A stretch of 64,000 bases of DNA. It comes from Candidatus Enterococcus moelleringii (GTDB taxonomy: Bacteria; Bacillota; Bacilli; Lactobacillales; Enterococcaceae). Made by a program: the position numbers and the translations under genes. Location: assembly GCF_017377575.1 (NCBI RefSeq), contig NZ_JAFREM010000018.1:1-64000 (forward strand), in the 5' to 3' direction. The notes under the pieces are model-generated. The model did no database searches, was not told where the DNA came from, and worked only from the letters and a program-made list of their open reading frames with translations. Shown here in pieces: positions 18,798 through 27,756 of the stretch; the first letter of the stretch is position 1, and each line of letters opens with the position of its first letter.

Positions 18798-19703
18798 ATG
18801 CTGTCTAAAAATTATCATTACGTGATCACTGTAGCTGAAACCGGCAGTTTTTCTAAGGCCGCCAAGCAATTATTTATCGCTCAGTCCTCGTTAAGCCAAT
18901 ACATCAAAAATCTGGAAGAGGATTTAGGCGTATTTCTATTTGACCGCCGAACCAAGCCGATTACATTGACTCAGGCAGGGGAGCAGTTTGTAAAAACAGC
19001 TTATGAAATTCGTTATCTAGAAGAAAAGATGGAAAAGCAGCTGACCCAACTGCAAGTAGTGAAGATGGGAAGCTTGAAGATTGGGATTACCAGGTATTGG
19101 GGGAGTCTGCTTCTACCTAGGATTCTCCCGGAATTTCAGGTTCGCTATCCGGAAGTGGAATTGAAAATTATCGAAGGCCGGACCATCGATGTAATGGAGC
19201 GTTTAGAAAAGAAACAGGTGGATATTGCCTTTTTTACGCCGCCTACTCACTACACGCCAGACGATAAGTTTGCTTACGACATCATTTATCGTGAAGAAAT
19301 CATGCTGGCTTTGCAGCAAAAAATATTGCCAGGTAAAAATCAGCTGCCAGAAAAAATCCACTCAGAACAGCTGGGGAAAATCCCGTTTATTTTACTGCGA
19401 AGAGGGCAGAAGTTACGGCAAATTGCCGACTCATTTTTTCAAGCCGGCGATCTGTTGCCGACTATCTTAATGGAAACGGAAAATATCACAACAGCGTATA
19501 AATTAGCCAGTGTTGGCTTTGGTGCTACTCTTGTTCCCAGCAGAATTAACGAGTTAACCAATCCGGTTGGACCGATTCAGCATGTGCATTTCGAGAAGCC
19601 GATCTATTGGTCGTTAGCAGCCGTCTATGAAAAAAATACTGCTACCACAGATTTTTTCGATTATTTATTAATGCTGTCCAAAAAGAATATTCTATCCAAC
19701 TAA
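18798..19703 (+). CDS. LysR-family transcriptional regulator
   Basis: A 301-residue regulator. The N-terminal winged helix is typical (FSKAAKQLFIAQSSLSQYIKNLE, with LFDRRTKPITLTQAG), followed by the periplasmic-binding-like co-inducer domain (about 90-295). The ATG has ATAGGAGAAAAC upstream. It is divergent from the AtuA-like/DUF4387 operon, and the gap contains a T-N11-A palindrome, so it most likely controls that operon and itself. The inducer is unknown. Confidence 0.88.
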   Translation: MLSKNYHYVITVAETGSFSKAAKQLFIAQSSLSQYIKNLEEDLGVFLFDRRTKPITLTQAGEQFVKTAYEIRYLEEKMEKQLTQLQVVKMGSLKIGITRYWGSLLLPRILPEFQVRYPEVELKIIEGRTIDVMERLEKKQVDIAFFTPPTHYTPDDKFAYDIIYREEIMLALQQKILPGKNQLPEKIHSEQLGKIPFILLRRGQKLRQIADSFFQAGDLLPTILMETENITTAYKLASVGFGATLVPSRINELTNPVGPIQHVHFEKPIYWSLAAVYEKNTATTDFFDYLLMLSKKNILSN

Positions 19704-19730
19704 AAAAAGCGGCAAATTCGCCGCTTTTTG
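19704..19730. terminator. Bidirectional terminator
   Basis: AAAAAGCGGC (19704-19713) pairs with GCCGCTTTTT (19720-19729), loop AAATTC. It serves the convergent LysR and MATE genes. Confidence 0.9.
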
Positions 19731-19732
19731 TT

Positions 19733-21028
19733 TTAAACCAAATCACTTTTTTTTACCTGCAGCTGCCAATATTGACGCAGGAAGAAGACCGACATGCCCA
19801 AGGTGATAATTTCTGTAATCGGCAGGCTGATCCAAACCCCGAATAAATCAAAGGCTTTCGCCAGCAAAATCACCAACGGAATCAGCAGGAAATACCCCCG
19901 TGACAAGGCCAGTACAAAGGATTGCTTGGCTTGACCTACTGCTGAAAAGAAGATACTGAAAACTACGTTAAAACTGGAAGCAAACAGGGAAATAAAGAAA
20001 ATCGGAATCCCATATTCCGCAATTTCCGTCAGCATTAAATTGCTGTCCCGGTTAAAGACTTGGATAATCGGATATTTGAAAAAGAACAAGACAACATACA
20101 AAACCACACCTAAAGTAAAGCTGACCTTCAAGCCGTAACGCAGAATCTGCTGAATACTTTTATCATCCTTGATGCTAGCTGCTCTACTAACCAGCGGCTG
20201 AATCCCTTGCGCCACCCCAGTGAACAAGGACAAGCCGACAATTAAAATGTTCGCCAACACACCATAAGCTGCTACCGCAATATCTCCGCTCAAGGCCAAC
20301 AACACTTGGTTAAAGACCAGAATACTCACCCCGGTACTCATTTCCGCTAAGAAAGAAGACAGTCCCAATTGGGTGCTTTTCCAAATCGTTTTGAATTTCG
20401 GCATCGCCCAAGACAAACTGATTTTCCGTTTTGAGTAGTTGCGATGGGTACATAAAATTGCCAAGCTGACTACCGGTGATAGCACGGTTGCCAAGGCTGC
20501 TCCAGCCATTCCCATATGAAAAATGAAAACAAAGACATAGTCAAAGACAATATTAAACAAGCTGGAACTGATCATGGCTTTCATGGCCAGCTGCGGATTC
20601 TGATCGTTACGAATAAACGCCAAGCACAAATTGTTTAAAATAAAGAAGGGAGCCATCACCATAATAAAGCGCATATAGGTGACAGTGTAGCCAATCGCAT
20701 CATTACTTGCCCCTAAGAATTGCGCAATCGGATGGACAAAGAAAATGCCCAGTACGGTAAAGATCAAACCGATGAGTGCCCCAGCCATCACCAGCTGTGA
20801 AAAATAGTTGTTCTTGCCAGACTTCAAGGAAAACAGGGTAGCCCCGCCCATGCCCAGCAATAAACCTAAACCCGTTAACAAATTGAACATCGGCAGCGCA
20901 ATGTTAAGCGCTGTCAATCCTAACACGCCAACTCCATTGGCAATAAAGAATGTGTCCGCCAAAATATACAACGACAAACCTAACGTACTAAACACACTAC
21001 GCGTTACATAACCTCTAATTTCTTTCAT
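19733..21028 (-). CDS. MATE-family efflux transporter
   Basis: A 431-residue integral membrane protein with about 12 hydrophobic segments in the two-bundle pattern of the MATE family (MATE motifs LGLSLYILADTFFIANGVG and the second-half counterpart around 235-270). Such carriers export cationic drugs or metabolites using Na+ or H+ gradients. The ATG at 21028 lies 9 bases after GGAGG; a TTG at 21037 is too close to that site. The mRNA leader has a strong terminator hairpin directly before the ribosome site, so expression is probably controlled by attenuation. Confidence 0.85.
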   Translation of the reverse strand: MKEIRGYVTRSVFSTLGLSLYILADTFFIANGVGVLGLTALNIALPMFNLLTGLGLLLGMGGATLFSLKSGKNNYFSQLVMAGALIGLIFTVLGIFFVHPIAQFLGASNDAIGYTVTYMRFIMVMAPFFILNNLCLAFIRNDQNPQLAMKAMISSSLFNIVFDYVFVFIFHMGMAGAALATVLSPVVSLAILCTHRNYSKRKISLSWAMPKFKTIWKSTQLGLSSFLAEMSTGVSILVFNQVLLALSGDIAVAAYGVLANILIVGLSLFTGVAQGIQPLVSRAASIKDDKSIQQILRYGLKVSFTLGVVLYVVLFFFKYPIIQVFNRDSNLMLTEIAEYGIPIFFISLFASSFNVVFSIFFSAVGQAKQSFVLALSRGYFLLIPLVILLAKAFDLFGVWISLPITEIITLGMSVFFLRQYWQLQVKKSDLV

Positions 21029-21042
21029 CCTTAACAACCTCC

Positions 21043-21126
21043 AAAAAAAGAGAGCAGCTGCTATCCCCCTTCAATGGCCTATGGGATAGTCAACTACTCA
21101 AAGCAAAACCCGGCGATTTTGCTCAA
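21043..21126 (-). promoter_or_regulatory. Leader attenuator upstream of the MATE gene
   Basis: On the minus strand a 9-base stem (complement of 21091-21099 with 21052-21060) continues, after one unpaired A, into a 7-base stem (21083-21089 with 21061-21067) and is followed at once by CTCTTTTTTT. This is an intrinsic terminator placed between the promoter and the ribosome site. Just upstream is a second hairpin (AGCAAAA at 21117-21123 with TTTTGCT at 21102-21108). A possible 10-codon leader ORF (TTG at 21126, stop at 21094-21096) ends inside the terminator's 5' arm. It could be drug-responsive attenuation or an unrecognised riboswitch. Confidence 0.65.
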
Positions 21127-21146
21127 GTGTCCGTTTAATTTCCTTT

Positions 21147-21175
21147 ATTCTAGCAAGTCTTGCAGCAAAAGGCAA
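21147..21175 (-). promoter_or_regulatory. MATE gene promoter
   Basis: On the minus strand TTGCCT (21170-21175), 17 bases, TAGAAT (21147-21152). Predicted start near 21140 gives a leader of about 110 bases containing the attenuator. Confidence 0.6.
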
Positions 21176-21178
21176 TCT

Positions 21179-21631
21179 TTATTTTGAAAAAGAATAAAAC
21201 ATAATCCGCTCACCGTTAGCCGGATCGTGTTTCCCGCTGTCAATAAAACCGAAGCGTTCGTAATAAGCAAAGATCTTTTCGTTCTCTTCATGGGCACTAA
21301 GATAAACTTTTTCTACGCCAAAATTTGTCTGCATATAATCCAGCAGCAAAGGAATAAAATGCTTGCCGTAGCTTTGACCCTGGAAGTGCTGATCCATCAT
21401 AATCCGATCCAGCCACATACTTTCATCACGATGGGCACCAATCATGGCAAAGCCTACCATCGTATCACCATCATATAAAGCTAAGGGATGCCAGTTTAGT
21501 GAACGATCATAAGCTGCCTCCAGCAAAGACTGCGCATTGCTCTCGATAAAATCCCTTTGCTCAGGCTGGACACTTAGCTGAGCTACCTGCCGCCAATTGT
21601 CTTGGTTGACTGGTTGAATTGTTAAGTCCAT
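21179..21631 (-). CDS. GNAT-family N-acetyltransferase
   Basis: A 150-residue acetyltransferase with the GNAT strand and CoA loop (LDRIMMDQHFQGQSYGKHF; QGQSYG replaces the usual R/Q-x-x-G-x-G/A) and a C-terminal FAYYERFGFIDSG segment. This arrangement resembles spermidine/diamine-type enzymes of lactic acid bacteria. ATG 21631 is chosen, with GGGGGTG upstream; the GTG at 21640 is within the site. It starts 13 bases after mprF and is the last gene of the hydrolase-mprF operon. The substrate is unknown. Confidence 0.75.
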   Translation of the reverse strand: MDLTIQPVNQDNWRQVAQLSVQPEQRDFIESNAQSLLEAAYDRSLNWHPLALYDGDTMVGFAMIGAHRDESMWLDRIMMDQHFQGQSYGKHFIPLLLDYMQTNFGVEKVYLSAHEENEKIFAYYERFGFIDSGKHDPANGERIMFYSFSK

Positions 21632-21643
21632 TCTTTTCACCCC

Positions 21644-24220
21644 CTAATCCTTCATAATCAATCGTTTCAATCCTCGCGGACGTTTCTGCTGCTGCACCGG
21701 CGCGTTGTCGGTAATCAATAAAGCAATCATCACATAACCAATCCAACTGTCGCGAGAGTAAAGCACATACTCCGGAATCCATTCGGTCGCATATTTTTCC
21801 TTATATTCCTTCAACCCGCCAAAAGAATAGAAGCGAGAGCCGAAGTTGTAGACTAGATAAGCAATCCGTTCTTGAATAAAGCTCTTGCGGGAAGTGCCCA
21901 CGTTGGCTAACGGCGCCATTCCCAGGTCGAAATATTGAATTTCCTGATCCCGCATGTATTCAAACAAGTTAATAAACAAGAAATCCATTGTTCCACCAGG
22001 AGCTTTAGAAGGGCTGTGGCGCATCAAGTCGATGGTACCAATTTCCTTGGTATATGTTGGCATAAAATTGGCAAAAGCCACAATCTCGTCTTCGCTGTTT
22101 TTCACCACCGCAATCGGTGCCCGCTGCAAGTAATCCTCTGAGAAGAATCCCAGCGAGAAGCCTTTTTCCTTACGGCCATTCAACCATTCATCGGAAACTA
22201 ATTTCAGTTGTGCCATAATAGCCGGATCAAAAGGCGGCTGCAGCACTTCAAAACGGAAGCCTTGCTTAATATTTTTGTTAAAGCTGGCACGCTGCCCCTT
22301 CATTTTCTTGCCGCTCAAGGTGAAGTCCGGCAAATAAACATGAGCCTTTTCACCAAACTTAATGAAGTCATAGCCGAATTCATGCAGCGTCATTACCATG
22401 TCTTCACTATTTTCGTAAAAGACCGGTGAATAATTGTATTGATCTGCGGTCTGGATCAAAGCCACCGTCGCCGCTTCAAAGTCCGCCTGCTTCCCAGAAG
22501 GATCTCCCATCACCAACAGCTTATTATTAAAGGTTGCCAACTGGAAATAGACCGTATCCGCTTCGCCGTCATTATAAATGAAGACTTCTTTATCCTTCAA
22601 AAAAACCAACTGACTGTCAGGATTTCCACCATAAGTCGTTAAAATAGTCTGTACCCGATCTTCGTCCAGCGCTTCACCAACCTTGATTCGCTTGCCCTTC
22701 AAGAATTTAACGAATAGCAAGACAATCACTGAAACCAGCAAAATTGCCACAAAGCCCGCCATCCAAATATCTTCACTAGGGAACAAGAAAAATTCCGGCA
22801 GGTGATGGCGATGATGAATCGTCGGACTGTTGTAAACACCGATAATGATGTAAAGCAGCGTCAAGCCGCCGATAATCACACTGTCAATCGTCAGCCATTC
22901 CGCACCGTAAACCAGTTGCTCCCGATACAATTCACCCCTAGTGAAAATGACGAACAGCAGCAGTAATACAAGGAACAATCCGGTTGAAATACGAAAGCCC
23001 GCTGCTGCCGAATAAAGTCCGGTTAAAACCACCAGCACAATCGTAGGATAATAAGCCCGTTTCACTCGGGCTGCAACTCCGCGACCAGCAATAATCAAAA
23101 GGAATCCCAGTAAAATTGCTGGAAAAACTACAATCACCCGCGAGTGAATCGGATTCAGCTGCCGCAGGAAGCGAAACCGCACAAAAGCTTCCGGAATCGT
23201 CGCCGACAACACCAGCATAATCCCAGTGAAATACAGCAAAAAGCTCTCGATTTTATGTGCCAGCTCTTTCAGCAAATCAATCGGAATATTGTTGTAGCGC
23301 TCATTCAAGGTAGTGCCGATATTTTTGATAAACAGCACAATCCCAATCAAAAAAGGAATAATGTAATAAAACAGCCGATACAGCAAGATCCAGGCCACCA
23401 CGGTTTCCCGATTGATCCCTAGCGCTGACAAACCAATAATCATCATCAAGTCAAAACTGCCCAGCTCACCAGGAATCATGGAAACAATCCCGATTACTGT
23501 CGCCGCAATAAACAAGGGAACCACCTGAAGCACATTCAGCTGCACACCCATTAACAAACCAGTCGAGATAAACGCGACCAACACGCCGGTCCATTCAAGG
23601 AAGGAAGCAGCCACCAGCTGCAGCCGATCCTTGTTTTTTAAATCCCCTAAATATTCCCCTTTGCCAAAGACACTCAAGCCGAAAACAATCGGAAAATACA
23701 ACCCGCCGCCAATCAGCCAAATCCAATACTGTTTCAAATACTCGTTGTTTTGATCAAACACTACTAAGAAAAAGGAAATCAGGGCAAAAATAGACAGCCC
23801 AGACATAGTAAAAACTAAGATTTTAGACAAAGCCTGAACCACTTTTTTACCAGAAGAATCCTTGCCGTAAAACTCCGAACGCAGCCCAGCGCTGATAAAT
23901 CCGCCAAAGCCGGCAATGTTATTTAATGTGTTGATCAGCCAGCTGGTTTCCAGCAAATAAAGCAGCTTCGGTTTTTGGCCTAAAAGACGATTCAAAATAA
24001 GATCATAGCCAAACATCGGGGTAATCGCCACAAAAGAAATAAGAGCCATCAAAACAATATTCCCTTTATTAATATCGCTGAAAATCGTTCCCAACTGATC
24101 AAAGGAGATGGTTTTACCAATATTTCCCAGCTCCACTCCGACGATTACAATGACCGACAGCAGGAAAATCACCTTCAGCTTTTTAGCATGTGCTTGAAAC
24201 CAATTGATGAGTTTTTTCAC
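21644..24220 (-). CDS. mprF: Phosphatidylglycerol lysyltransferase/flippase MprF
   Basis: An 858-residue bifunctional membrane protein. The N-terminal half has many membrane helices (flippase, to about residue 500); the C-terminal half (about 520-840) is the soluble aminoacyl-transferase domain with FINLFEYMRDQEIQYFDLGMAPLANVG. It transfers lysine (or another amino acid) from tRNA to phosphatidylglycerol and moves the product to the outer leaflet, lowering surface charge and giving resistance to cationic peptides and daptomycin. It follows the alpha/beta hydrolase with no gap and precedes a GNAT gene. Confidence 0.93.
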   Translation of the reverse strand: MKKLINWFQAHAKKLKVIFLLSVIVIVGVELGNIGKTISFDQLGTIFSDINKGNIVLMALISFVAITPMFGYDLILNRLLGQKPKLLYLLETSWLINTLNNIAGFGGFISAGLRSEFYGKDSSGKKVVQALSKILVFTMSGLSIFALISFFLVVFDQNNEYLKQYWIWLIGGGLYFPIVFGLSVFGKGEYLGDLKNKDRLQLVAASFLEWTGVLVAFISTGLLMGVQLNVLQVVPLFIAATVIGIVSMIPGELGSFDLMMIIGLSALGINRETVVAWILLYRLFYYIIPFLIGIVLFIKNIGTTLNERYNNIPIDLLKELAHKIESFLLYFTGIMLVLSATIPEAFVRFRFLRQLNPIHSRVIVVFPAILLGFLLIIAGRGVAARVKRAYYPTIVLVVLTGLYSAAAGFRISTGLFLVLLLLFVIFTRGELYREQLVYGAEWLTIDSVIIGGLTLLYIIIGVYNSPTIHHRHHLPEFFLFPSEDIWMAGFVAILLVSVIVLLFVKFLKGKRIKVGEALDEDRVQTILTTYGGNPDSQLVFLKDKEVFIYNDGEADTVYFQLATFNNKLLVMGDPSGKQADFEAATVALIQTADQYNYSPVFYENSEDMVMTLHEFGYDFIKFGEKAHVYLPDFTLSGKKMKGQRASFNKNIKQGFRFEVLQPPFDPAIMAQLKLVSDEWLNGRKEKGFSLGFFSEDYLQRAPIAVVKNSEDEIVAFANFMPTYTKEIGTIDLMRHSPSKAPGGTMDFLFINLFEYMRDQEIQYFDLGMAPLANVGTSRKSFIQERIAYLVYNFGSRFYSFGGLKEYKEKYATEWIPEYVLYSRDSWIGYVMIALLITDNAPVQQQKRPRGLKRLIMKD

Positions 24221-24949
24221 CTAATCACTCCCATCCTCTAATAAAAATTGCAGCACCTCTTGGTTAAAACGTTTCGGGTTGCGCCGGGCAAACATATGTC
24301 CTTGACCAGAAACCAACGCAAAGCTGGCATCAGGAATCGAACGAGCAATGTACATAGAGTGCTGCGTCTTAACAACATCGTGCTTGCCAACAATAACTAA
24401 CGTCGGTGCTGTAATTTGTTTCAAATCCGCCGTTGACAACCCGATGTCACGAAACAGCAGGCGTAAAATTGGCAGGAAATTCCGCATGCCGATATCAAAA
24501 AAGGCCCCCAGCCAAACGATGGCGTACTGAATATAGCTGCCAATATGGGGAAGCAGTCGAATCCCATCTGGCCGCGTATTGCCGGCATTTAGAATCAAGT
24601 GGTCCACCTTGTCAGGATACAAAAAGGCAAAGACCATCGCCAAATTCGCACCGTCGCTAAAGCCTAATAAATCAGCCACGGTTAGCTGCTCGGCATTCAT
24701 AATGTGCAGCAGATCCTCCGCCATTAATTGAAAACTAGTTTCACTCTGAGTATTGGTCGATCTGCCATGTCCGCGGCTGTCTACCACGAACACGTTAAAA
24801 TGCTTACTGAAGCTGTTAATTTGCCGGGAGAAGTACTTGCCGCTGCCGCCGTTGCCGTGCAACAGGAACAAAGCCGGTCCTTCGCCATATTTTTCATAAT
24901 AAATTTGCGAGCCGTCAGGCATAATCGCAGTCGTTTTTTCACTCTTCAA
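24221..24949 (-). CDS. Alpha/beta hydrolase
   Basis: A 242-residue serine hydrolase. The oxyanion-hole loop HGNGGSGKY, nucleophile elbow GFSDGAN (Ser), the Asp strand VIVGKHDVV and the final His in GQGHMF are all present, so it should be active. The start is TTG, preceded by AGGTGA at short spacing. Its stop abuts the mprF start, which suggests a role in lipid or surface metabolism, for example turnover of an aminoacylated lipid; that is inference only. Confidence 0.82.
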   Translation of the reverse strand: MKSEKTTAIMPDGSQIYYEKYGEGPALFLLHGNGGSGKYFSRQINSFSKHFNVFVVDSRGHGRSTNTQSETSFQLMAEDLLHIMNAEQLTVADLLGFSDGANLAMVFAFLYPDKVDHLILNAGNTRPDGIRLLPHIGSYIQYAIVWLGAFFDIGMRNFLPILRLLFRDIGLSTADLKQITAPTLVIVGKHDVVKTQHSMYIARSIPDASFALVSGQGHMFARRNPKRFNQEVLQFLLEDGSD

Positions 24950-24968
24950 AAAATCACCTACTGCTATT

Positions 24969-24998
24969 AGTATACCGATTTTTAAGGGGGATGAACAA
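24969..24998 (-). promoter_or_regulatory. Promoter of the hydrolase-mprF-acetyltransferase operon
   Basis: On the minus strand TTGTTC (24993-24998), 18 bases, TATACT (24969-24974), about 20 bases before the TTG start. Confidence 0.6.
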
Positions 24999-25133
24999 TA
25001 ATTCAGACGCAGCGCAAAATTAAGCCTTTTTTAGTAATGATTAAAGAAATATAAAATGCTTTAGATTCTCTTTCAAAAGAGCGATGCCTTCTTGTACTAT
25101 ATAGAAAACAGCGGATAGTTTGGATGGAATCGA

Positions 25134-25763
25134 ATGAAATTTCTTAGAAAACTTTTTAAATGTATCGTCATTTTTCTTTTACTATTAAGCATTATGGCGG
25201 GTCTTTTTGTAGGGTTCAGGACTTATCAATTTACTAATAATGTGAATCAGCACCGGCAAAATGTGGAAACTGTCGCCAACGAACAGGGGGTCGGCGAGTT
25301 TACTGACACCATTTTAGGTATTATGTACACCGAATCTAAAGGAATCGGCACTGATTTGATGCAAAGCTCCGAAAGTGCCTATGGCAGCCGCGGGCAAATC
25401 AGCACGCAAGAGGAAAGTATCCAATACGGCGTGGAGCACTTTGCCCAAGCCTACCAGCTGAGCCAACAGGCCGGCTGCGACTTGTCCACTGCGGTGCAAG
25501 CCTACAACTACGGCTTTCAGTACATCGATTATGTGAAAAGCAAGGGCGGGAAAAATTCCGTCGAATTAGCTGAGGCCTATTCTCGAGATGTCTTATCACC
25601 TGGCCTGGGCAACGTCACCCAAAACCAGTATCGCTATGTAAAAATCCAAGCTTTGCTTTATAATGGCGGGTACCTTTACAGTGATGGCGGTAACATGTTT
25701 TATGCCGATATCGTAGACATGAACGAACGGTTAGTAGACTGGTTTTATCAGATTCAAAAATGA
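25134..25763 (+). CDS. Membrane-anchored lysozyme-like muramidase
   Basis: A 209-residue protein with an N-terminal membrane anchor (about residues 8-28) and a lysozyme-like domain of the CwlT/PvaA type. Glu67 in GIMYTESKG is the expected catalytic acid; the conserved YGSRGQIST-like and AYNYGFQYIDYV segments follow. It would cut peptidoglycan glycan strands at the outer face of the membrane. It has its own leader with a weak TTTCAA/TACTAT promoter (25071-25100) and precedes the dnaG operon. No sign of mobile-element context, although relatives occur on conjugative elements. Confidence 0.78.
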   Translation: MKFLRKLFKCIVIFLLLLSIMAGLFVGFRTYQFTNNVNQHRQNVETVANEQGVGEFTDTILGIMYTESKGIGTDLMQSSESAYGSRGQISTQEESIQYGVEHFAQAYQLSQQAGCDLSTAVQAYNYGFQYIDYVKSKGGKNSVELAEAYSRDVLSPGLGNVTQNQYRYVKIQALLYNGGYLYSDGGNMFYADIVDMNERLVDWFYQIQK

Positions 25764-25773
25764 TCCCGAAAGC

Positions 25774-25801
25774 TTGAAAAATACTGAAAATATGCTATAA
25801 T
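25774..25801 (+). promoter_or_regulatory. dnaG-rpoD promoter
   Basis: TTGAAA (25774-25779), 16 bases, TATAAT (25796-25801), with an extended TGC just before the -10. This gives a leader of about 100 bases. Confidence 0.8.
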
Positions 25802-25904
25802 GATATTTGTATAATTTTGCCTTAAAAGTCGCTCTGATCAAGAAATGAATTGGGGCGATTTTTGTAGCTGTTATTGTATTTTTTGGAAGCTCAGGTGAGG
25901 ATAA

Positions 25905-27734
25905 TTGGCACAAAGAATTCCACAACAGGTAATTGATGAAGTTCGTGAGCGAACCGATATTGTTGAGGTGGTTGGACAATACGTTCAGCTGAAGAAGTCA
26001 GGCAAGAATTATGTGGGACTGTGTCCGTTTCATGAGGAAAAGACGCCATCGTTTTCAGTAGTAGAAGACAAGCAGATTTTTCATTGCTTCGGCTGCGGCA
26101 AGGGTGGCAATGTGTTTACCTTTTTGCAGGAGCTGGAGGGACTAAGTTTTCCAGAATCAGTCAAAAAAGTTGCCGACATGGAGCAGATTTCGCTGGGCGT
26201 TGAGATTTCAACTGAACCAGCAAATGAAAATGCCGGTCGTCAGCAGCCGTTGATTGCATTGCACGAAAAAATTCGTGACCTGTACCATCACATTTTGGTA
26301 AATACGAAAGCCGGCGAAGAAGCTTTAGCCTATTTGCACAAACGAGGATTAAGCGATGAGCTGATCAATGAATTTAAAATCGGCTTTGCGCCGAATCAAC
26401 GGGATTTTCTAGTACAAGTCTGTCAAAAGGACCGGGTGCCAGAGGACGTAATGGCCCGCAGCGGACTCTTTATTCAACGAGACGATGGCCGCTTTAGCGA
26501 TCGCTTCTATCAACGGGTCATGTTTCCGTTAAATGATGCGCGAGGGAAAACGATTGGTTTTTCTGGCCGTTTGCTGCAAACCAAAGATTTTCCTGGCGAA
26601 GATCAGCCGAAGTATTTGAACTCGCCGGAAACGGAACTGTTTAACAAACGGGAGGTCTTGTTTAACTTTGACAAGGCCCGCAATGAGATTCGCAAGCAAG
26701 GGGAAGCCATTCTGTTTGAAGGCTTTATGGATGTGCTGGCTGCTTGGCAGGCCGACATCAAAATTGGTTTGGCCTCCATGGGAACCAGCTTAACGGAGCA
26801 GCAGATCATGGCGATTGAACGGATCACCAGTCATGTGATTGTGGCTTACGATGGCGATAAGGCCGGATTAGCCGCGACCGATCGCGCCTTGGCAATTTTA
26901 GGCGCCCACAGTCGGTTAAGTTTATCCGCTGTAACCATTCCGGAAAAGCTGGACCCCGACGAATACTTGCGTAAATACGGGGCCGAAGAGCTGCGGAATT
27001 TATTGCAGCATGGTCGGCAGACGCCGTTTGTTTTTAAGATGCATTACCGCAAAAAAGATGTGAATTTAGATAACGAAGCCGATCGTTTGGATTATTTAAA
27101 CGGATTGGTGGATGAGTTAGTGAAGGTTCAGTCACCGGTGGAGCAGGATTTATATCTTGGTCAGTTGGCTAACGAATTTAACCTAACAAGAGACAGCTTA
27201 AAACAGCAGCTGAGGCAGGCGCGCCAGACATCACGAATGGAACGCCGCCAGCAAACGCCGCAACACAGCAACAACGCGGCTATGATTACCGTTGCACCCA
27301 AGCCCGTTCTGACCCAACAGGAGAAGGCGGAACGCATGCTGATTTATCGTGCAATCCATGAAACTAGTGTACGAGAACAGCTGGTGCAGCAAGAATTTCA
27401 ATTTATCCATGATCGCTATCAAGAGTTGCTACTCTACCTTGATAGTTATATGATGGTTCATGGACAGTTCGTATTGGCGGACTTTTTGAACTATTTAAAA
27501 GAAGATGCGATGAAGCAGTTAGTCATCGATATCTCAGTGTTACAAATGTCAGAAGATAGCAATGAACGTGAAATCTATGACCTGATGCAGGTGATTGCCC
27601 AATCTGGCATAGCTGATGAAATCAAACAACGGCAAAAAGAGCAGCTGGAAGCCAGAAAAACGGGAAACCAGCAGCGGGAATTAGAGTTAACGATCCAAAT
27701 TATCGAATTGACCAAGCGCTTGAAACAAGCCTAA
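25905..27734 (+). CDS. dnaG: DNA primase DnaG
   Basis: A 609-residue primase. Zinc-binding CHC2 domain with Cys40, His43, Cys61, Cys64; TOPRIM catalytic domain (about 255-340; [11 protein letters not shown] and YDGDKAG); and a C-terminal helicase-binding domain. It makes RNA primers at the replication fork. The start is TTG with AGGTGAGGATAA upstream, giving the expected MAQRIPQQ N-terminus. It is co-transcribed with rpoD, the classical macromolecular synthesis operon, here without rpsU. Confidence 0.95.
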   Translation: MAQRIPQQVIDEVRERTDIVEVVGQYVQLKKSGKNYVGLCPFHEEKTPSFSVVEDKQIFHCFGCGKGGNVFTFLQELEGLSFPESVKKVADMEQISLGVEISTEPANENAGRQQPLIALHEKIRDLYHHILVNTKAGEEALAYLHKRGLSDELINEFKIGFAPNQRDFLVQVCQKDRVPEDVMARSGLFIQRDDGRFSDRFYQRVMFPLNDARGKTIGFSGRLLQTKDFPGEDQPKYLNSPETELFNKREVLFNFDKARNEIRKQGEAILFEGFMDVLAAWQADIKIGLASMGTSLTEQQIMAIERITSHVIVAYDGDKAGLAATDRALAILGAHSRLSLSAVTIPEKLDPDEYLRKYGAEELRNLLQHGRQTPFVFKMHYRKKDVNLDNEADRLDYLNGLVDELVKVQSPVEQDLYLGQLANEFNLTRDSLKQQLRQARQTSRMERRQQTPQHSNNAAMITVAPKPVLTQQEKAERMLIYRAIHETSVREQLVQQEFQFIHDRYQELLLYLDSYMMVHGQFVLADFLNYLKEDAMKQLVIDISVLQMSEDSNEREIYDLMQVIAQSGIADEIKQRQKEQLEARKTGNQQRELELTIQIIELTKRLKQA

Positions 27735-27756
27735 ATGTGAAAGGGGCATTTATTTA

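Noticed and set aside
25134-25763. Lysozyme-like gene as a phage or conjugative element remnant
   Set aside because: No phage or conjugation genes nearby; membrane anchor and position before dnaG suggest a chromosomal cell-wall enzyme.
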